The position numbers were made by a program, and so were the translations under genes. Below the pieces are notes generated by a model. That model made no database searches and was not told where the DNA came from. It saw only the letters and a program-made list of their open reading frames with translations. A stretch of DNA of 64,000 bases from the NCBI RefSeq assembly GCF_003610195.1, contig NZ_RAPO01000002.1:930001-994000 (forward strand). Direction: 5' to 3'. This document shows, piece by piece, positions 7,927 through 16,599 of this stretch. Source of the stretch: Halopiger aswanensis (GTDB taxonomy: Archaea > Halobacteriota > Halobacteria > Halobacteriales > Natrialbaceae). The stretch's first letter is position 1. Each line of letters begins with the position of its first letter.

Positions 7927-9852
7927 TCAGACCCGTTCGAGCCCGTTCTCCAGCAGGTAGTGTGTGAGACGGTTCGAGGTCAGCCAGTCGTCGCTCTCGA
8001 GGTCGAAGTTCCAGTCCTCGGTGTTGACCCAGTAGTGGCCGCCGCCCCAGGGGAAACAGACGGCGGCCGGCAGCAGCTGGTTATGGACCCAGGCGAGGTT
8101 CGTCGCGTGAGAGACGAGTTCCTCCTCGGAGTCGGCCGTCGACATCGCTTCGAGTTCCGCTGGAATGTTGAACGTGACCGTATCTCCGTCCGGGTTGCCG
8201 ACTTCGGGCACCTCAACGTCTTCCTCGACGATTCCGGTCCGCTCAGTAAAGAGTCCCAGATTCGTATCATTGAATATCCCGTCGAAGTCGGAGTAGGGAT
8301 GGTAATTGCGGGCTTGTCCGTAGTTCAGGTGGACCGTTAGGTCGAAGTCGAGGTCGGCCCGCGTGGTCGCCTGCCAGGTCGGCATCTCCTCGACGTAGTG
8401 GTCCACGTCGATCCCGAACTCCTGCAGGTTGTTCGAAATCACCTCCGAGTGGGACTCGAACCAATTGCCCACGGAGAAGTTGAGCGTCCAGGTGTCACCC
8501 TCCGGGGTCTGCCACGTCCCGTTGGAACGTTCGAAGCCCACGCTCTCGAGCAGTTCCGCGGCCCTGTCGGTGTCTTGGGGCGCGTAGTTCGGCATCGCAT
8601 CGAGGGCGTCGGCGTCGACGTAGTCCTCGACGTACAGCGAGTCGATTCCCGCGGAGTATTCGTCGTACTCCGTCCCGTCCGTGGCGGTGCTTTCGGTGAG
8701 GTACGGAACGTCGACGGCGTAGGTGATGGCCTTGCGCACTTCGGGGTGGTCGCGGATGTACTCGTCGTTGTTTCCGAAGATGATCGCGAACGACTGCCCG
8801 TCGTACGGTAGCGGTCCCGTTCCGTATTTATCGGGAACGTCCCGAATCTCCGGGGTATCGTCTCCCCAGTCGACCTCGCCGGACTGGATCCCCTCTTCGT
8901 CCACGTACATGCCGGTCCGCTGGAAGAATTCCCAGTCCTGTGCGATCGGATGCTCGGGGTTCGGGACCTGATCGGCGAACTGTTCGTTTGCCTCGACGAA
9001 GACCCAGGGGCCCGAGTACATGACCTCGTCCCAACTCACTTCGTAGTTGATGAGACTCTCTTGGACGCGCTGGGTCTCGTCTTCAGTCGTCGCCTCTTCG
9101 AAGTCCTCGACGAAGTGACCGTACTGGGCCTCGGACACCGTCAGATTCGTCTCGGCCCATTCTGTCATCCACAGCTCTTCTTCCATGTCGCTGTACTCCT
9201 CTCGGGGTTCGATGACGAGCGTGTAATCGTCCTCGGCGTAGATCCCTTCCTCGATGTCGACGAAGTCCTGCATCCCGAGCCCCATGTATCCGTCCAGCTT
9301 GTACGCGGTGACGAAGTCGTGAGCGGTGATGTCTTCACCCGTCGACCAGGCGTACTCCTCTGAGAGCGAGACTTCGGTTCGAAGGGTGTCGTCGTCGATC
9401 GACCAGTCGTCGGCGATTCGTGGCAGGTACTCGCTGCGTTCGGTGTGGTATATCGTCAGATACTCGAACCCGAACTCCTGTCCCAGGTCCCCAGGGTTCC
9501 ACCGCGGATGGTACGGATTAAAGATATAGTCGTCGTCGACCGGATTGAGTTCCGGCGACGGGTACACGACCTCGAACTCCTCCTCGTAGTTCTCGTTGTA
9601 ATCGACGTCCTCGAGGACCGGGTCCAGGTCGGTTTCGTCGAGGAGATCCTCGTCCTCGTTGTCGTTCATACAGCCGGCCAGGGCAGCCACTCCAGCAGCC
9701 CCTGAAGCGGCCAACATTTGCCGGCGCGAGACGTACCGCTGGTACTTGTTGGCTTTCGAAAGTTGGCTCCGCGGCGGATTCCGCTGGCGATCGTCGGAGT
9801 CCGTTAGCTGTCGCTGCGACGAGCGTCGCTCACTCCTGTCACTTGTTGACAT
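7927..9852 (-). CDS. Family 5 (Opp/Dpp-type) extracellular solute-binding lipoprotein, copy 1
   Basis: 641 residues, the usual size for SBP_bac_5 proteins. A long polar N-terminus precedes a Tat motif (SRRQMLAASG) and lipobox LAGC. The mature part has the family pattern: FNPYHPRWNPGDLGQEFGFEYLTIYHTERSEYLPRIADDWSIDDDTLRTEVSLSEEYAWSTGEDITAHDF, then HPEVRKAITYAVDVPYLTES and the late MPTWQATTRADLDFDLTVHLNYG. Archaeal members of this family bind oligosaccharides as often as peptides. The xylan-degrading neighbourhood points to xylo- or aldouronic oligosaccharides, an inference. No permease or ATPase is adjacent. The only Opp-type membrane and ATPase genes in the window are at 24.9 and 38.9-41.2 kb. 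A paralogue lies at 42667-44496. Confidence 0.9.
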   Translation of the reverse strand: MSTSDRSERRSSQRQLTDSDDRQRNPPRSQLSKANKYQRYVSRRQMLAASGAAGVAALAGCMNDNEDEDLLDETDLDPVLEDVDYNENYEEEFEVVYPSPELNPVDDDYIFNPYHPRWNPGDLGQEFGFEYLTIYHTERSEYLPRIADDWSIDDDTLRTEVSLSEEYAWSTGEDITAHDFVTAYKLDGYMGLGMQDFVDIEEGIYAEDDYTLVIEPREEYSDMEEELWMTEWAETNLTVSEAQYGHFVEDFEEATTEDETQRVQESLINYEVSWDEVMYSGPWVFVEANEQFADQVPNPEHPIAQDWEFFQRTGMYVDEEGIQSGEVDWGDDTPEIRDVPDKYGTGPLPYDGQSFAIIFGNNDEYIRDHPEVRKAITYAVDVPYLTESTATDGTEYDEYSAGIDSLYVEDYVDADALDAMPNYAPQDTDRAAELLESVGFERSNGTWQTPEGDTWTLNFSVGNWFESHSEVISNNLQEFGIDVDHYVEEMPTWQATTRADLDFDLTVHLNYGQARNYHPYSDFDGIFNDTNLGLFTERTGIVEEDVEVPEVGNPDGDTVTFNIPAELEAMSTADSEEELVSHATNLAWVHNQLLPAAVCFPWGGGHYWVNTEDWNFDLESDDWLTSNRLTHYLLENGLERV

Positions 9853-9875
9853 CTGTGTACCAATGCCTTATCGTC

Positions 9876-9885
9876 AATTATAAAA
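9876..9885 (-). promoter_or_regulatory. TATA box of binding protein copy 1
   Basis: On the minus strand TTTTATAATT sits 24-33 nt upstream of ATG 9852, the expected place for a leaderless mRNA. It confirms the long N-terminus of the binding protein as the likely start. Confidence 0.6.
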
Positions 9886-10103
9886 CATTCGGATTTTGCT
9901 ATGTCCGCTCCATCGGAACCGAACAATTTCGGTCGGGGACTCCCATCCCGATCTGGCGCACGCCGTCAGGAGATCGAGGATAATAGTCGCGCTTCCCGAG
10001 CGGTGTATCGTCGGAAATCGAGACGAGAAACGAGCGGATCCGCCGAGAGCCTCGAGCCGAAGATCCGTCAATGTCGGCCGGGACAGTCGCCGAATCATAA
10101 GAA

Positions 10104-10112
10104 CCGTATACC
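10104..10112 (+). promoter_or_regulatory. TATA-like element of aldehyde dehydrogenase copy 1
   Basis: CCGTATACC lies 21-29 nt upstream of ATG 10133. The surrounding AAGAACCGTATA is repeated with one change (AAGAATCGTATA) at the same distance from the start of the second copy at 45999. The promoter core therefore appears to have been duplicated with the gene and kept. Confidence 0.55.
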
Positions 10113-10132
10113 GTCCCCACCGTAGTCGAGTC

Positions 10133-11581
10133 ATGGCCGAGCGGTACCACAATTACGTCGACGGGCAGTGGACGGAGTCGGAAACCGGCGAGACGTTCGA
10201 GACTACGAATCCCGCGGCCCCGACAGAGGTCGTCGCCGAGTACGAGCAATCGAGCGCTGCGGACGCCGACGCGGCCGTCGAAGCGGCCGCCGCCGCACAG
10301 GAAGCGTGGGCGAATACGCCTGCACCCGAGCGCGGCGCGATCCTGCGCGAGACGGCGTCGATCCTCGAGAACCGCAAAGCGGAGCTAACGGAGCTACTCA
10401 CGCGCGAGGAGGGCAAGGCCCACGCCGAAGCCAGCGGGGAAGTTCAGCGCGCGGTCGATATTTTCTACTACTACGCCGAGAAAGCCCGTGATCTCGGCGG
10501 AACGGTAAAGAGCGCCAGTGGCCCGCACACCAACCTCTACACGGTCAGCGAACCGGTCGGCGTCGCCGGGCTCATCACTCCCTGGAACTACCCGATCGCC
10601 ATCCCGGCTTGGAAGATCGCACCTGCGCTCGCGACGGGCAACACCGTCGTGCTCAAACCCGCAGAGGTCGCCCCGGCCGTCGCGCTGGAGCTTTTCAAAG
10701 CCCTCGACGAGGCCGGCATCCCCGACGGCGTCGCGAACGTCGTCACCGGCTTTGGCGCCACCACCGGGGACGCCGTCGTCACCCACGACGAGGTCGACGC
10801 CGTCTCCTTCACCGGCTCCGGCCAAGTCGGCCAACTGGTCTACGAGAAGGCGACCGAGGACGGCAAGCGCGTCCAGACGGAACTCGGTGGCAAGAACCCG
10901 ACCGTCGTCACCGACAGCGCTGACGTCGACGAAGCCGCCGAAATCGTCGCCAACGGCGCGTTCGGGACGACCGGCCAATCGTGTACCGCTTGCTCGCGGG
11001 CGGTCGTTCACACGGACGTCTACGACGAGTTCGTCGACGCCGTCGTCGAGCAGGCCAAATCCATCGAGATCGGCCCCGGCGACGAGTACGATATGGGCCC
11101 GCAGGTGAGCGAAAGCGAACTCGAGGGAACGCTCGACTACATCGAGATCGCCGAGAACGAAGGCGCTATCCTCGCGACGGGCGGCGGCCAGCCCGAGGGC
11201 GACCGCTTCGGCGACGGCTACTTCGTCGAGCCGACGGTCTTCACCGACGTCGAGACCGACTTCCGCATCGCCCAGGAGGAGGTCTTCGGTCCCGTCCTCG
11301 CGGTACTCGAGGTCGAGGACTTCGACGACGCGCTTGCGGTCGCCAACGACGTTCAGTACGGCCTCTCGGCCAGTATCGTCACCGACGATCACACCGAGGC
11401 CGAACGCTTCGTCCGCGACGTCGAAGCCGGCGTCGCAAAAGTCAACGAGAAGACCACCGGCCTCGAACTCCACGTCCCCTTCGGCGGCGTCAAGAACTCC
11501 TCGAGCGAGACCTGGCGCGAACAAGGTGACGCAGGGATCGACTTCTACACCATCGAAAAGACCGTCTACGACGGCTTCTGA
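10133..11581 (+). CDS. xacF: 2-oxoglutarate semialdehyde dehydrogenase, aldehyde dehydrogenase family (copy 1)
   Basis: 482 residues, full length for the NAD(P)-dependent ALDH superfamily. Motifs are TPWNYPIAIPAWKIAPALATGNTVVLKPAE (coenzyme binding), FTGSGQVGQ (Rossmann turn), ELGGKNPTVV (general-base Glu), GQSCTACSR (catalytic Cys) and EEVFGPVLAV. It matches the XacF type that oxidises 2-oxoglutarate semialdehyde to 2-oxoglutarate, the last step of oxidative pentose breakdown. ATG 10133 was chosen because copy 2 begins at the corresponding codon and a TATA-like element is correctly spaced. Upstream in-frame codons would only add unconserved sequence. It diverges from the binding-protein gene at 9852. 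Confidence 0.92.
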   Translation: MAERYHNYVDGQWTESETGETFETTNPAAPTEVVAEYEQSSAADADAAVEAAAAAQEAWANTPAPERGAILRETASILENRKAELTELLTREEGKAHAEASGEVQRAVDIFYYYAEKARDLGGTVKSASGPHTNLYTVSEPVGVAGLITPWNYPIAIPAWKIAPALATGNTVVLKPAEVAPAVALELFKALDEAGIPDGVANVVTGFGATTGDAVVTHDEVDAVSFTGSGQVGQLVYEKATEDGKRVQTELGGKNPTVVTDSADVDEAAEIVANGAFGTTGQSCTACSRAVVHTDVYDEFVDAVVEQAKSIEIGPGDEYDMGPQVSESELEGTLDYIEIAENEGAILATGGGQPEGDRFGDGYFVEPTVFTDVETDFRIAQEEVFGPVLAVLEVEDFDDALAVANDVQYGLSASIVTDDHTEAERFVRDVEAGVAKVNEKTTGLELHVPFGGVKNSSSETWREQGDAGIDFYTIEKTVYDGF

Positions 11582-12284
11582 TGCCCGATACTCACACAGA
11601 ACTCGATTTTCTAGTAGAGAAACCGGGTCCGGCGATTCGAGTTTCAGTTACGGAAAGCCGGAGACGAAAAAGAACAGTGAGCGAATTGGACCGTTTGTTC
11701 GGCGATGGTTGACTATAGCACGAACGTCACTTCAGGATACAGAAGCCGATGTATTCATAGTAAATACCGTTTTGATATACATACTCACGAGTTCGGTTTC
11801 AACCACCGACACTGGTACCGTTCGTCGGCCGCAGTACCGATAGGAAGACGCCAGTACACGGGGTTTTCCGCGTAATATGATATTACAGCCATACGGCTGT
11901 AATCCACCGGCGCCGGTACTCAGCAGCTGCCAGAGCAGCAGTCGGTACTGCCGGCCAGTGCGCTGGTTTCTAGCGCTCTCCGGCCGGTAGCTGGCGGTTT
12001 CAGATCGGAACGACGAGCGAGTAGCCGACTGACGACAACCCTATTCGGCACTAGGTTATCGTTACCACACGCCGTTCTATCATTGATAATAATGTTTTTA
12101 GAAACAGAATTGTCAACCAGTATCGGACAACCCAGTACACGGTGGTTTCGTCGACACTGGCACGTCTCTGGCCGAGTACGGACCAATCACAAATACTAAT
12201 TTCTATCAGTAACCGAACTCTTTCAACCGAGACGGATGCTCGAGATGACCGACGGTCGGCGACTCGATAGCGTCCGCCGAGTGG
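11582..12284. other. 703-nt gene-free convergent spacer
   Basis: Lies between the ends of two convergent genes. It is AT-richer than coding DNA and holds no frame I can support; the longest minus-strand frame ends STDCCSGSC and has no haloarchaeal composition. Contents are a 17-mer GAAAAAGAACAGTGAGC (11666-11682) repeated at 49637-49653, and one 22-bp palindrome of the ATTACA-N10-TGTAAT family (11882-11903). The combination also occurs in the 49-kb spacer, so this may be a shared relic or regulatory element rather than random spacer. Confidence 0.5.
11882..11903. repeat. 22-bp palindrome, ATTACA-N10-TGTAAT family, copy A
   Basis: Nine-base arms ATTACAGCC and GGCTGTAAT separated by ATAC make this the most perfect of four copies (others at 27411, 49340, 49395). 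All are exactly 22 bp with a central RTAC. The flank TAATCCAC is shared with the copy at 49340. The form suggests a dimeric winged-helix operator or a mobile-element end; which of these is unknown. Confidence 0.7.
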
Positions 12285-13373
12285 TCACACGGAAACGGAT
12301 TCGACGGTGTCCGTCAGCAGTTCCTGAACGGCGACGGGATCACCGGTCTCGCTGCTTCGGATCGCCGCCTCGACGAGCGCCATCGACTGGAGGTTGTCCT
12401 GCACGTTCGTCGCCATCGGCTCGCCGCCGTCGAGCCAGTCGACGAACTGCTCGACGAGCCACGTGTTCGCCCATTTTTCGCCCTCGAGCAGCGGTATCCG
12501 TTCGGCGTCGTCCGCGTCCACGCCCGCGGCGAGCTGCGGTTCGGCGTCCGGATCGTAGGGGTAGCGCTCGAGCTGCCGGCCGTCGAGCTCGAGCGTCGCG
12601 TCGCGACACTCGGCGCGGACGTACTCGTTGCCCCAGCCGTTGAGGGCGGCGGCGTTGGTCTTCGCCCCCTCGTAGACGGCGCGAGTGCCGTCCTCGAAGG
12701 TCAGGTTGATCAGCGCCTGCGCGTCGCCGGCGTACTCGCCCCACTCCGGCAGCCACGTCTGGGCGTACAGCGTCTCGCAGCGGGCGTCGGCCAGATCCGC
12801 GAGGATATCGAGATGGTGAACGCCGCCCTCGATCAGCAGCGGATCCTCGATGTCGTGGCGAAACGCGCCCCAACTGCCGTACGAGCGGCAGTTACACGTA
12901 AAGCGCAGCATCAAGTAGTCGAGCGGGCCGTACTCGCCCGAGCGCAGTTCCCGCCGGAGCGTCGTTTTGTCCCGGTCGAACCGGTGACTCATCGTGACGC
13001 CCATCTTCCTGTCGGCGCGGTCGACCTTCTCCGCGATGCGGACCGCCGCCTCCAGCGTGTCGGCGATCGGCTTCTCCGAGAGGACGTGGAGGTCGTGGGC
13101 TAGCGCCTCGTCGACGATGGCCTCGTGATACTGCGGCGGGACGACGATCGTACAGCAGTCGGCGTCGTGCTCGGCAAACGCCGTCGCTGCGTCGGCGTAA
13201 CACTGCTCGTCGCTCAGTCCGAGGCCCGTCTTCGCGTTCTCGAGGGCCGCTTCGTCCGTGTCGACCGCGGCCACGACGTTGAGTAGCCCGTCCTCGACGT
13301 TCGGCGGGAGATACTGTTTGCACCATCGCTCGCCCTGCCCGCCGGTCCCGACCTGGATTACGTCGTACGTCAT
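12285..13373 (-). CDS. Gfo/Idh/MocA-family oxidoreductase
   Basis: 362 residues. The N-terminal NAD(P)-binding domain starts VIQVGTGGQGERW, and the family motif EKP is in HVLSEKPIADTLEAA (near residue 97). The C-terminal domain has MSHRFDRDK, the substrate-site block EGGVHHLDILADL (the His-x3-Asp pair of the family) and a beta-sheet tail. Such enzymes oxidise or reduce sugars, inositols or glycosides at a carbinol carbon. The next gene, in the same direction 125 nt upstream, is a TIM-barrel sugar isomerase. This pairing is common in inositol catabolism and in 3-keto-glycoside processing. The exact substrate cannot be read from sequence. It is distinct from the XacA-type member at 41434. Confidence 0.85.
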   Translation of the reverse strand: MTYDVIQVGTGGQGERWCKQYLPPNVEDGLLNVVAAVDTDEAALENAKTGLGLSDEQCYADAATAFAEHDADCCTIVVPPQYHEAIVDEALAHDLHVLSEKPIADTLEAAVRIAEKVDRADRKMGVTMSHRFDRDKTTLRRELRSGEYGPLDYLMLRFTCNCRSYGSWGAFRHDIEDPLLIEGGVHHLDILADLADARCETLYAQTWLPEWGEYAGDAQALINLTFEDGTRAVYEGAKTNAAALNGWGNEYVRAECRDATLELDGRQLERYPYDPDAEPQLAAGVDADDAERIPLLEGEKWANTWLVEQFVDWLDGGEPMATNVQDNLQSMALVEAAIRSSETGDPVAVQELLTDTVESVSV

Positions 13374-13498
13374 TCGGTATCGCTCGCCGATATGTCGGGC
13401 GGACGGATATAGTTCGGGTTCGTGTCGGTCTCGCGGCCGGATCTCTCCGTTCCCGGGTCGGATCGACGAGTGCGTCCGCCGGTGATGGCGGCGCGTCG

Positions 13499-14467
13499 TT
13501 ACTCAGCCCAGTAGGCTTCGCCCGGCGTCGTCTCGAAGACCGCTCGAGAGAGGACGTCGACGGCCTTCTCTAAGCCTTCGCGGCCGCTGGTCAGCGAGTC
13601 CTCGTGTTCGATCGAGAGCGCGCCGTCGTAGTCGACCATCCGGAGCGTCGAGACGACGTCCTTCCAGTGGGATTCGTCGTGGCCGTAGCCGATCGAGCGG
13701 AACAGCCACGAGCGATCGGGCTCGTCGGTGTACGGCGTCGTATCGAGGACGCCCTTTTCGCGGGCGTTGGCGTCGTAGACCTTCGTGTCCTTCGCGTGGA
13801 AGTGGTGGATAGCGTCTTCCTCGCCGAGCAGGCGGATCGCCTCGGTGACGTCGATCCCCTGCCAGTAGAGGTGCGAGGGATCGAAGTTCGCGCCGACGCG
13901 CTCGCCGGTCTCCTCGCGGAGCTTCAGCATGCCCTGCGGTTCGTAGACGAGCATGTTCGGGTGCATCTCGATCCCGATATCGACGTCGTGCTCGTCGGCG
14001 AGATCGTTGATCTCGCTCCAGTAGTCGATCGCGACCTCCCACTGGTACTCGAGCGCCTCGAGGTGCTCGCTCGGCCAGGGCGCCGTAATCCAGTTGGGCG
14101 TCTCGTCGTTCGGACTGCCGCCGGGCAGGCCCGAGAAGCAGGTGATCGCGTCGACGCCGAGCTGGCTGGCCAGCTTAATCGCGTCGCGCAGTTGCTGGTC
14201 GTCTTCCTCGGCGCGCTCGTCGTCCGGGTGCAGCGGGTTGTTGTGCGTCGCGAGCGCGCTGATCTCCATGTCGTATTTCTCGACCGCCTCGAGCACCTCG
14301 GCCTGCGCGTCCTCGTCGTCTAAGTGCGTGTCCGTGCTGAGATGACCGTCACCGGTGAAGCCGCCACATCCCAGTTCGACGGTCTGGACGCCGATTCCGG
14401 CGAGGTACTCGAGCGCCTCATCGAGGGGCTGATCATCGAGCGGGGCCGTGAGTACGCCGACTTTCAT
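13499..14467 (-). CDS. Sugar phosphate isomerase/epimerase-family TIM-barrel protein
   Basis: 322 residues of the xylose-isomerase-like TIM barrel (AP_endonuc_2) superfamily. The metal-site elements are visible: GIEMHPNMLVY (metal Glu), GANFDPSHLYWQGID (Asp and His), HHFHAKDTK (His, Lys) and ALSIEHEDS (C-terminal Glu). Proteins of this kind isomerise or epimerise keto-sugars or act as lyases, and they are frequently coupled with Gfo/Idh oxidoreductases like the one immediately downstream (12285). ATG 14467 (MKVGVLTA) places the first barrel strand at the N-terminus. A TATA-like CGATATATAC is about 40 nt upstream. Function within the xylan island is not assigned. Confidence 0.82.
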   Translation of the reverse strand: MKVGVLTAPLDDQPLDEALEYLAGIGVQTVELGCGGFTGDGHLSTDTHLDDEDAQAEVLEAVEKYDMEISALATHNNPLHPDDERAEEDDQQLRDAIKLASQLGVDAITCFSGLPGGSPNDETPNWITAPWPSEHLEALEYQWEVAIDYWSEINDLADEHDVDIGIEMHPNMLVYEPQGMLKLREETGERVGANFDPSHLYWQGIDVTEAIRLLGEEDAIHHFHAKDTKVYDANAREKGVLDTTPYTDEPDRSWLFRSIGYGHDESHWKDVVSTLRMVDYDGALSIEHEDSLTSGREGLEKAVDVLSRAVFETTPGEAYWAE

Positions 14468-14598
14468 ATCCGTTTCAACCGTGTGTCGGCCTGTCACATA
14501 AGTGTATATATCGGAGCGAACTCCGGCCGGCGAATCGAGGCCGCTCCCTGGGTGTGAACCCGGTTCGGAATCGAGTCACACGCGAACACCTCCCAAAG

Positions 14599-14608
14599 AA
14601 TATTAACA
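14599..14608 (+). promoter_or_regulatory. TATA-like element of the MalK-type ATPase gene
   Basis: GAATATTAAC is centred about 27 nt upstream of ATG 14631, consistent with a leaderless transcript. The 163-nt gap also serves the leftward TIM-barrel gene. Confidence 0.5.
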
Positions 14609-14630
14609 ATCGCTTTCGTAGGGAATACTC

Positions 14631-15839
14631 ATGAGTTCGATCGAGTTCGAGGACGTTACCAAGGTGTACGACGGCGATATCCTCGCCGTCGAAGCGTTCA
14701 ACCTGACGATCGAAAGCGGCGAATTCCTCACGCTCGTCGGGCCCAGCGGCTCCGGGAAGTCGACGCTGCTCCGAATGGTCGCCGGCCTCGAGGATATCAC
14801 CGACGGGACGATCTCGATCGGCGGCGAGCGGGTCAACCTGTTGCCCCCGCGCCACCGCGACATCGCGATGGTCTTCCAGAGCTACGCGCTGTATCCCCAC
14901 CTGAGCGTCCGCGAGAACATGGCGTTCGGCCTCAAACGCTCGACCAGCCTCCCCGAGGAGGAGATCTACGAGCGCGTCGAGGACGCGGCCGAACTGATGG
15001 GCATTCCGGAACTGCTCGACGACCGGCCCAAACAGCTCTCGGGCGGCCAGCAACAGCGCGTCGCGACCGGCCGCGCCATCGTTCGCGAGCCCGCCGTCTT
15101 CCTCTTCGACGAGCCCCTCTCGAACTTAGACGCGAAGCTGCGCAAGCACATGCGTACCGAACTCCAGCGAATCCAGCAGGAACTCGAGACGACGACGATC
15201 TACGTCACCCACGACCAGGAGGAGGCGATGACGATGTCCGACCGGATCGCCATCCTCAACCACGGCGAACTCCAGCAGGTCGGCACGCCCCGCGAGGTGT
15301 ACAACGACCCGCGGAACCTGTTCGTCGCGCAGTTCATCGGCAGCCCGTCGATGAACATCTTCAACGTCCGGTACGAACCCGCCGAGAACGGCGGCCGGCT
15401 CACCGGCGACGTCGACATCCCGCTCGAGCCCGAGTACGCTGAGCAGGTCGAGACCGCCGGGAGCACGGACCTGAAGCTCGGCGTCCGGCCCGAACACATC
15501 ACCGTGAGCCGGACGAGCGACGCGGGCGACATCGCCGCATCCGTCGACATTATCGAACCGCTCGGGGCTCGCGACCTGCTGTACTTCGAACTCGAGGACG
15601 AGGGTGACGAGACGCTCGTCTCGAGCGACGCTGCAGCGCTCGAGGACGACGAGGAGACGGCACCCGAGGAGGAAGTCGAGGAGCGCAAGGCGTTCATCGA
15701 CCCCGAGTCGATCCCGCAGGACGCCGACGAGGTGTTCCTGAATCTGGATCTCGACCAGGCGCACCTGTTCGACACGGAGACGGGGCTCAACATCGCACAT
15801 CTCCTCGAGCGAGAGCAGGAAGCGGCGCCGACGCCGTGA
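14631..15839 (+). CDS. CUT1-type sugar ABC transporter ATP-binding protein (MalK/UgpC/XacJ-K-like)
   Basis: 402 residues. Walker A is GPSGSGKST (near residue 39), Q-loop MVFQSYALYPH, signature LSGGQQQRV, Walker B VFLFDEPLSNLDAKLR and switch THDQEEAMTM, followed by the MalK-type regulatory OB/TOBE domain from about residue 240. That domain contains GVRPEHI and a haloarchaeal acidic insertion (ALEDDEETAPEEEVEE). It should energise a CUT1 permease. The only CUT1 permeases in the window are at 20417-22259, downstream on the same strand but separated by a Yip1-like gene, an opposite-strand chaperonin and a small membrane gene. Pairing with them is likely but inferred. Such ATPases can also serve several transporters. 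Confidence 0.92.
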   Translation: MSSIEFEDVTKVYDGDILAVEAFNLTIESGEFLTLVGPSGSGKSTLLRMVAGLEDITDGTISIGGERVNLLPPRHRDIAMVFQSYALYPHLSVRENMAFGLKRSTSLPEEEIYERVEDAAELMGIPELLDDRPKQLSGGQQQRVATGRAIVREPAVFLFDEPLSNLDAKLRKHMRTELQRIQQELETTTIYVTHDQEEAMTMSDRIAILNHGELQQVGTPREVYNDPRNLFVAQFIGSPSMNIFNVRYEPAENGGRLTGDVDIPLEPEYAEQVETAGSTDLKLGVRPEHITVSRTSDAGDIAASVDIIEPLGARDLLYFELEDEGDETLVSSDAAALEDDEETAPEEEVEERKAFIDPESIPQDADEVFLNLDLDQAHLFDTETGLNIAHLLEREQEAAPTP

Positions 15840-15909
15840 ATCCGACCGAGTCCGCGGTCGCGGCCCCGCCGAGCGCCATCTTTTTTACCGCCCGAAAAGA
15901 GGTGAGCGT

Positions 15910-16599
15910 ATGAGCCGTCGCGCGAACGCACCCGCTCGCGGGAACAGGTGGACGGCAGTCCGGCCGTGGCGAAAGCTCGTCCGAGCGAACGACATCGGGG
16001 AGATGGTCGACGTGGTCGGCCGGTACGGCTGGCTGCCGGCGCTGGTCGGGCTCGCGCTCCACGCGCTCGCCCGCGGCGCGTTCGAGTACCTGAGCGAGCC
16101 GTACATCGTCGTCGAGGGCTACGTCTTCCCAGGCTGGCCGATAGCGCTCGCCGTCAACCTCGTGTTCGGGGCGGCCGTCGTCGCGTTCTCGTGGTTCCTC
16201 TACTTCGGTCTGGTCGGCGCTATCGCCGGCTACTTCTCCGAGAAACACGATCTGGCGATAGAGACGTTCAAGTTCGGTGGCTACCTGAGCGTCCTGTTCG
16301 CGCCGGTCTTCATCCTCGGCGCCGCGTTGATCGCGACGATCACCGTTCCCGAGGGTGCGACTGCAGCGGCTGCCGGGAGCGGCGAGGAGGCCGTCGAGTT
16401 CGCCCTCTCGGCCCACTCGTTCGTCTACGACACGCCGCAGATGCACGCCGTCCGCGTCCTCAAGGCGGTCACCTGGATCGTCACCGGCTTCCTGCTGCTG
16501 CCGGTCGTCCAACAACTCTACGAGATCGACGAGAAGCAGAGCGTCCTGAGCGTGCTGCCGGTGACGCTGCTCGGCGTCGGGACCGCGTTTCTCTTCTAA
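15910..16599 (+). CDS. Yip1-like multi-pass membrane protein
   Basis: 229 residues with about five hydrophobic segments (for example IALAVNLVFGAAVVAFSWFLYFGLVGAIAGYF and the C-terminal SVLPVTLLGVGTAFLF). The arrangement resembles haloarchaeal YIP1-domain membrane proteins, but I see no diagnostic motif, so function is unknown. Its stop codon overlaps the stop of the opposite-strand chaperonin by a few bases (16596-16599), a very tight convergent junction. It separates the MalK-type ATPase from the rest of the CUT1 transporter. Confidence 0.7.
   Translation: MSRRANAPARGNRWTAVRPWRKLVRANDIGEMVDVVGRYGWLPALVGLALHALARGAFEYLSEPYIVVEGYVFPGWPIALAVNLVFGAAVVAFSWFLYFGLVGAIAGYFSEKHDLAIETFKFGGYLSVLFAPVFILGAALIATITVPEGATAAAAGSGEEAVEFALSAHSFVYDTPQMHAVRVLKAVTWIVTGFLLLPVVQQLYEIDEKQSVLSVLPVTLLGVGTAFLF

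Noticed and set aside
11920-12186. 88-codon minus-strand frame ending STDCCSGSC
   Set aside because: The Cys-rich end is suggestive of metal binding, but composition is not haloarchaeal-acidic, no promoter is placed, and it covers hairpin-rich spacer.
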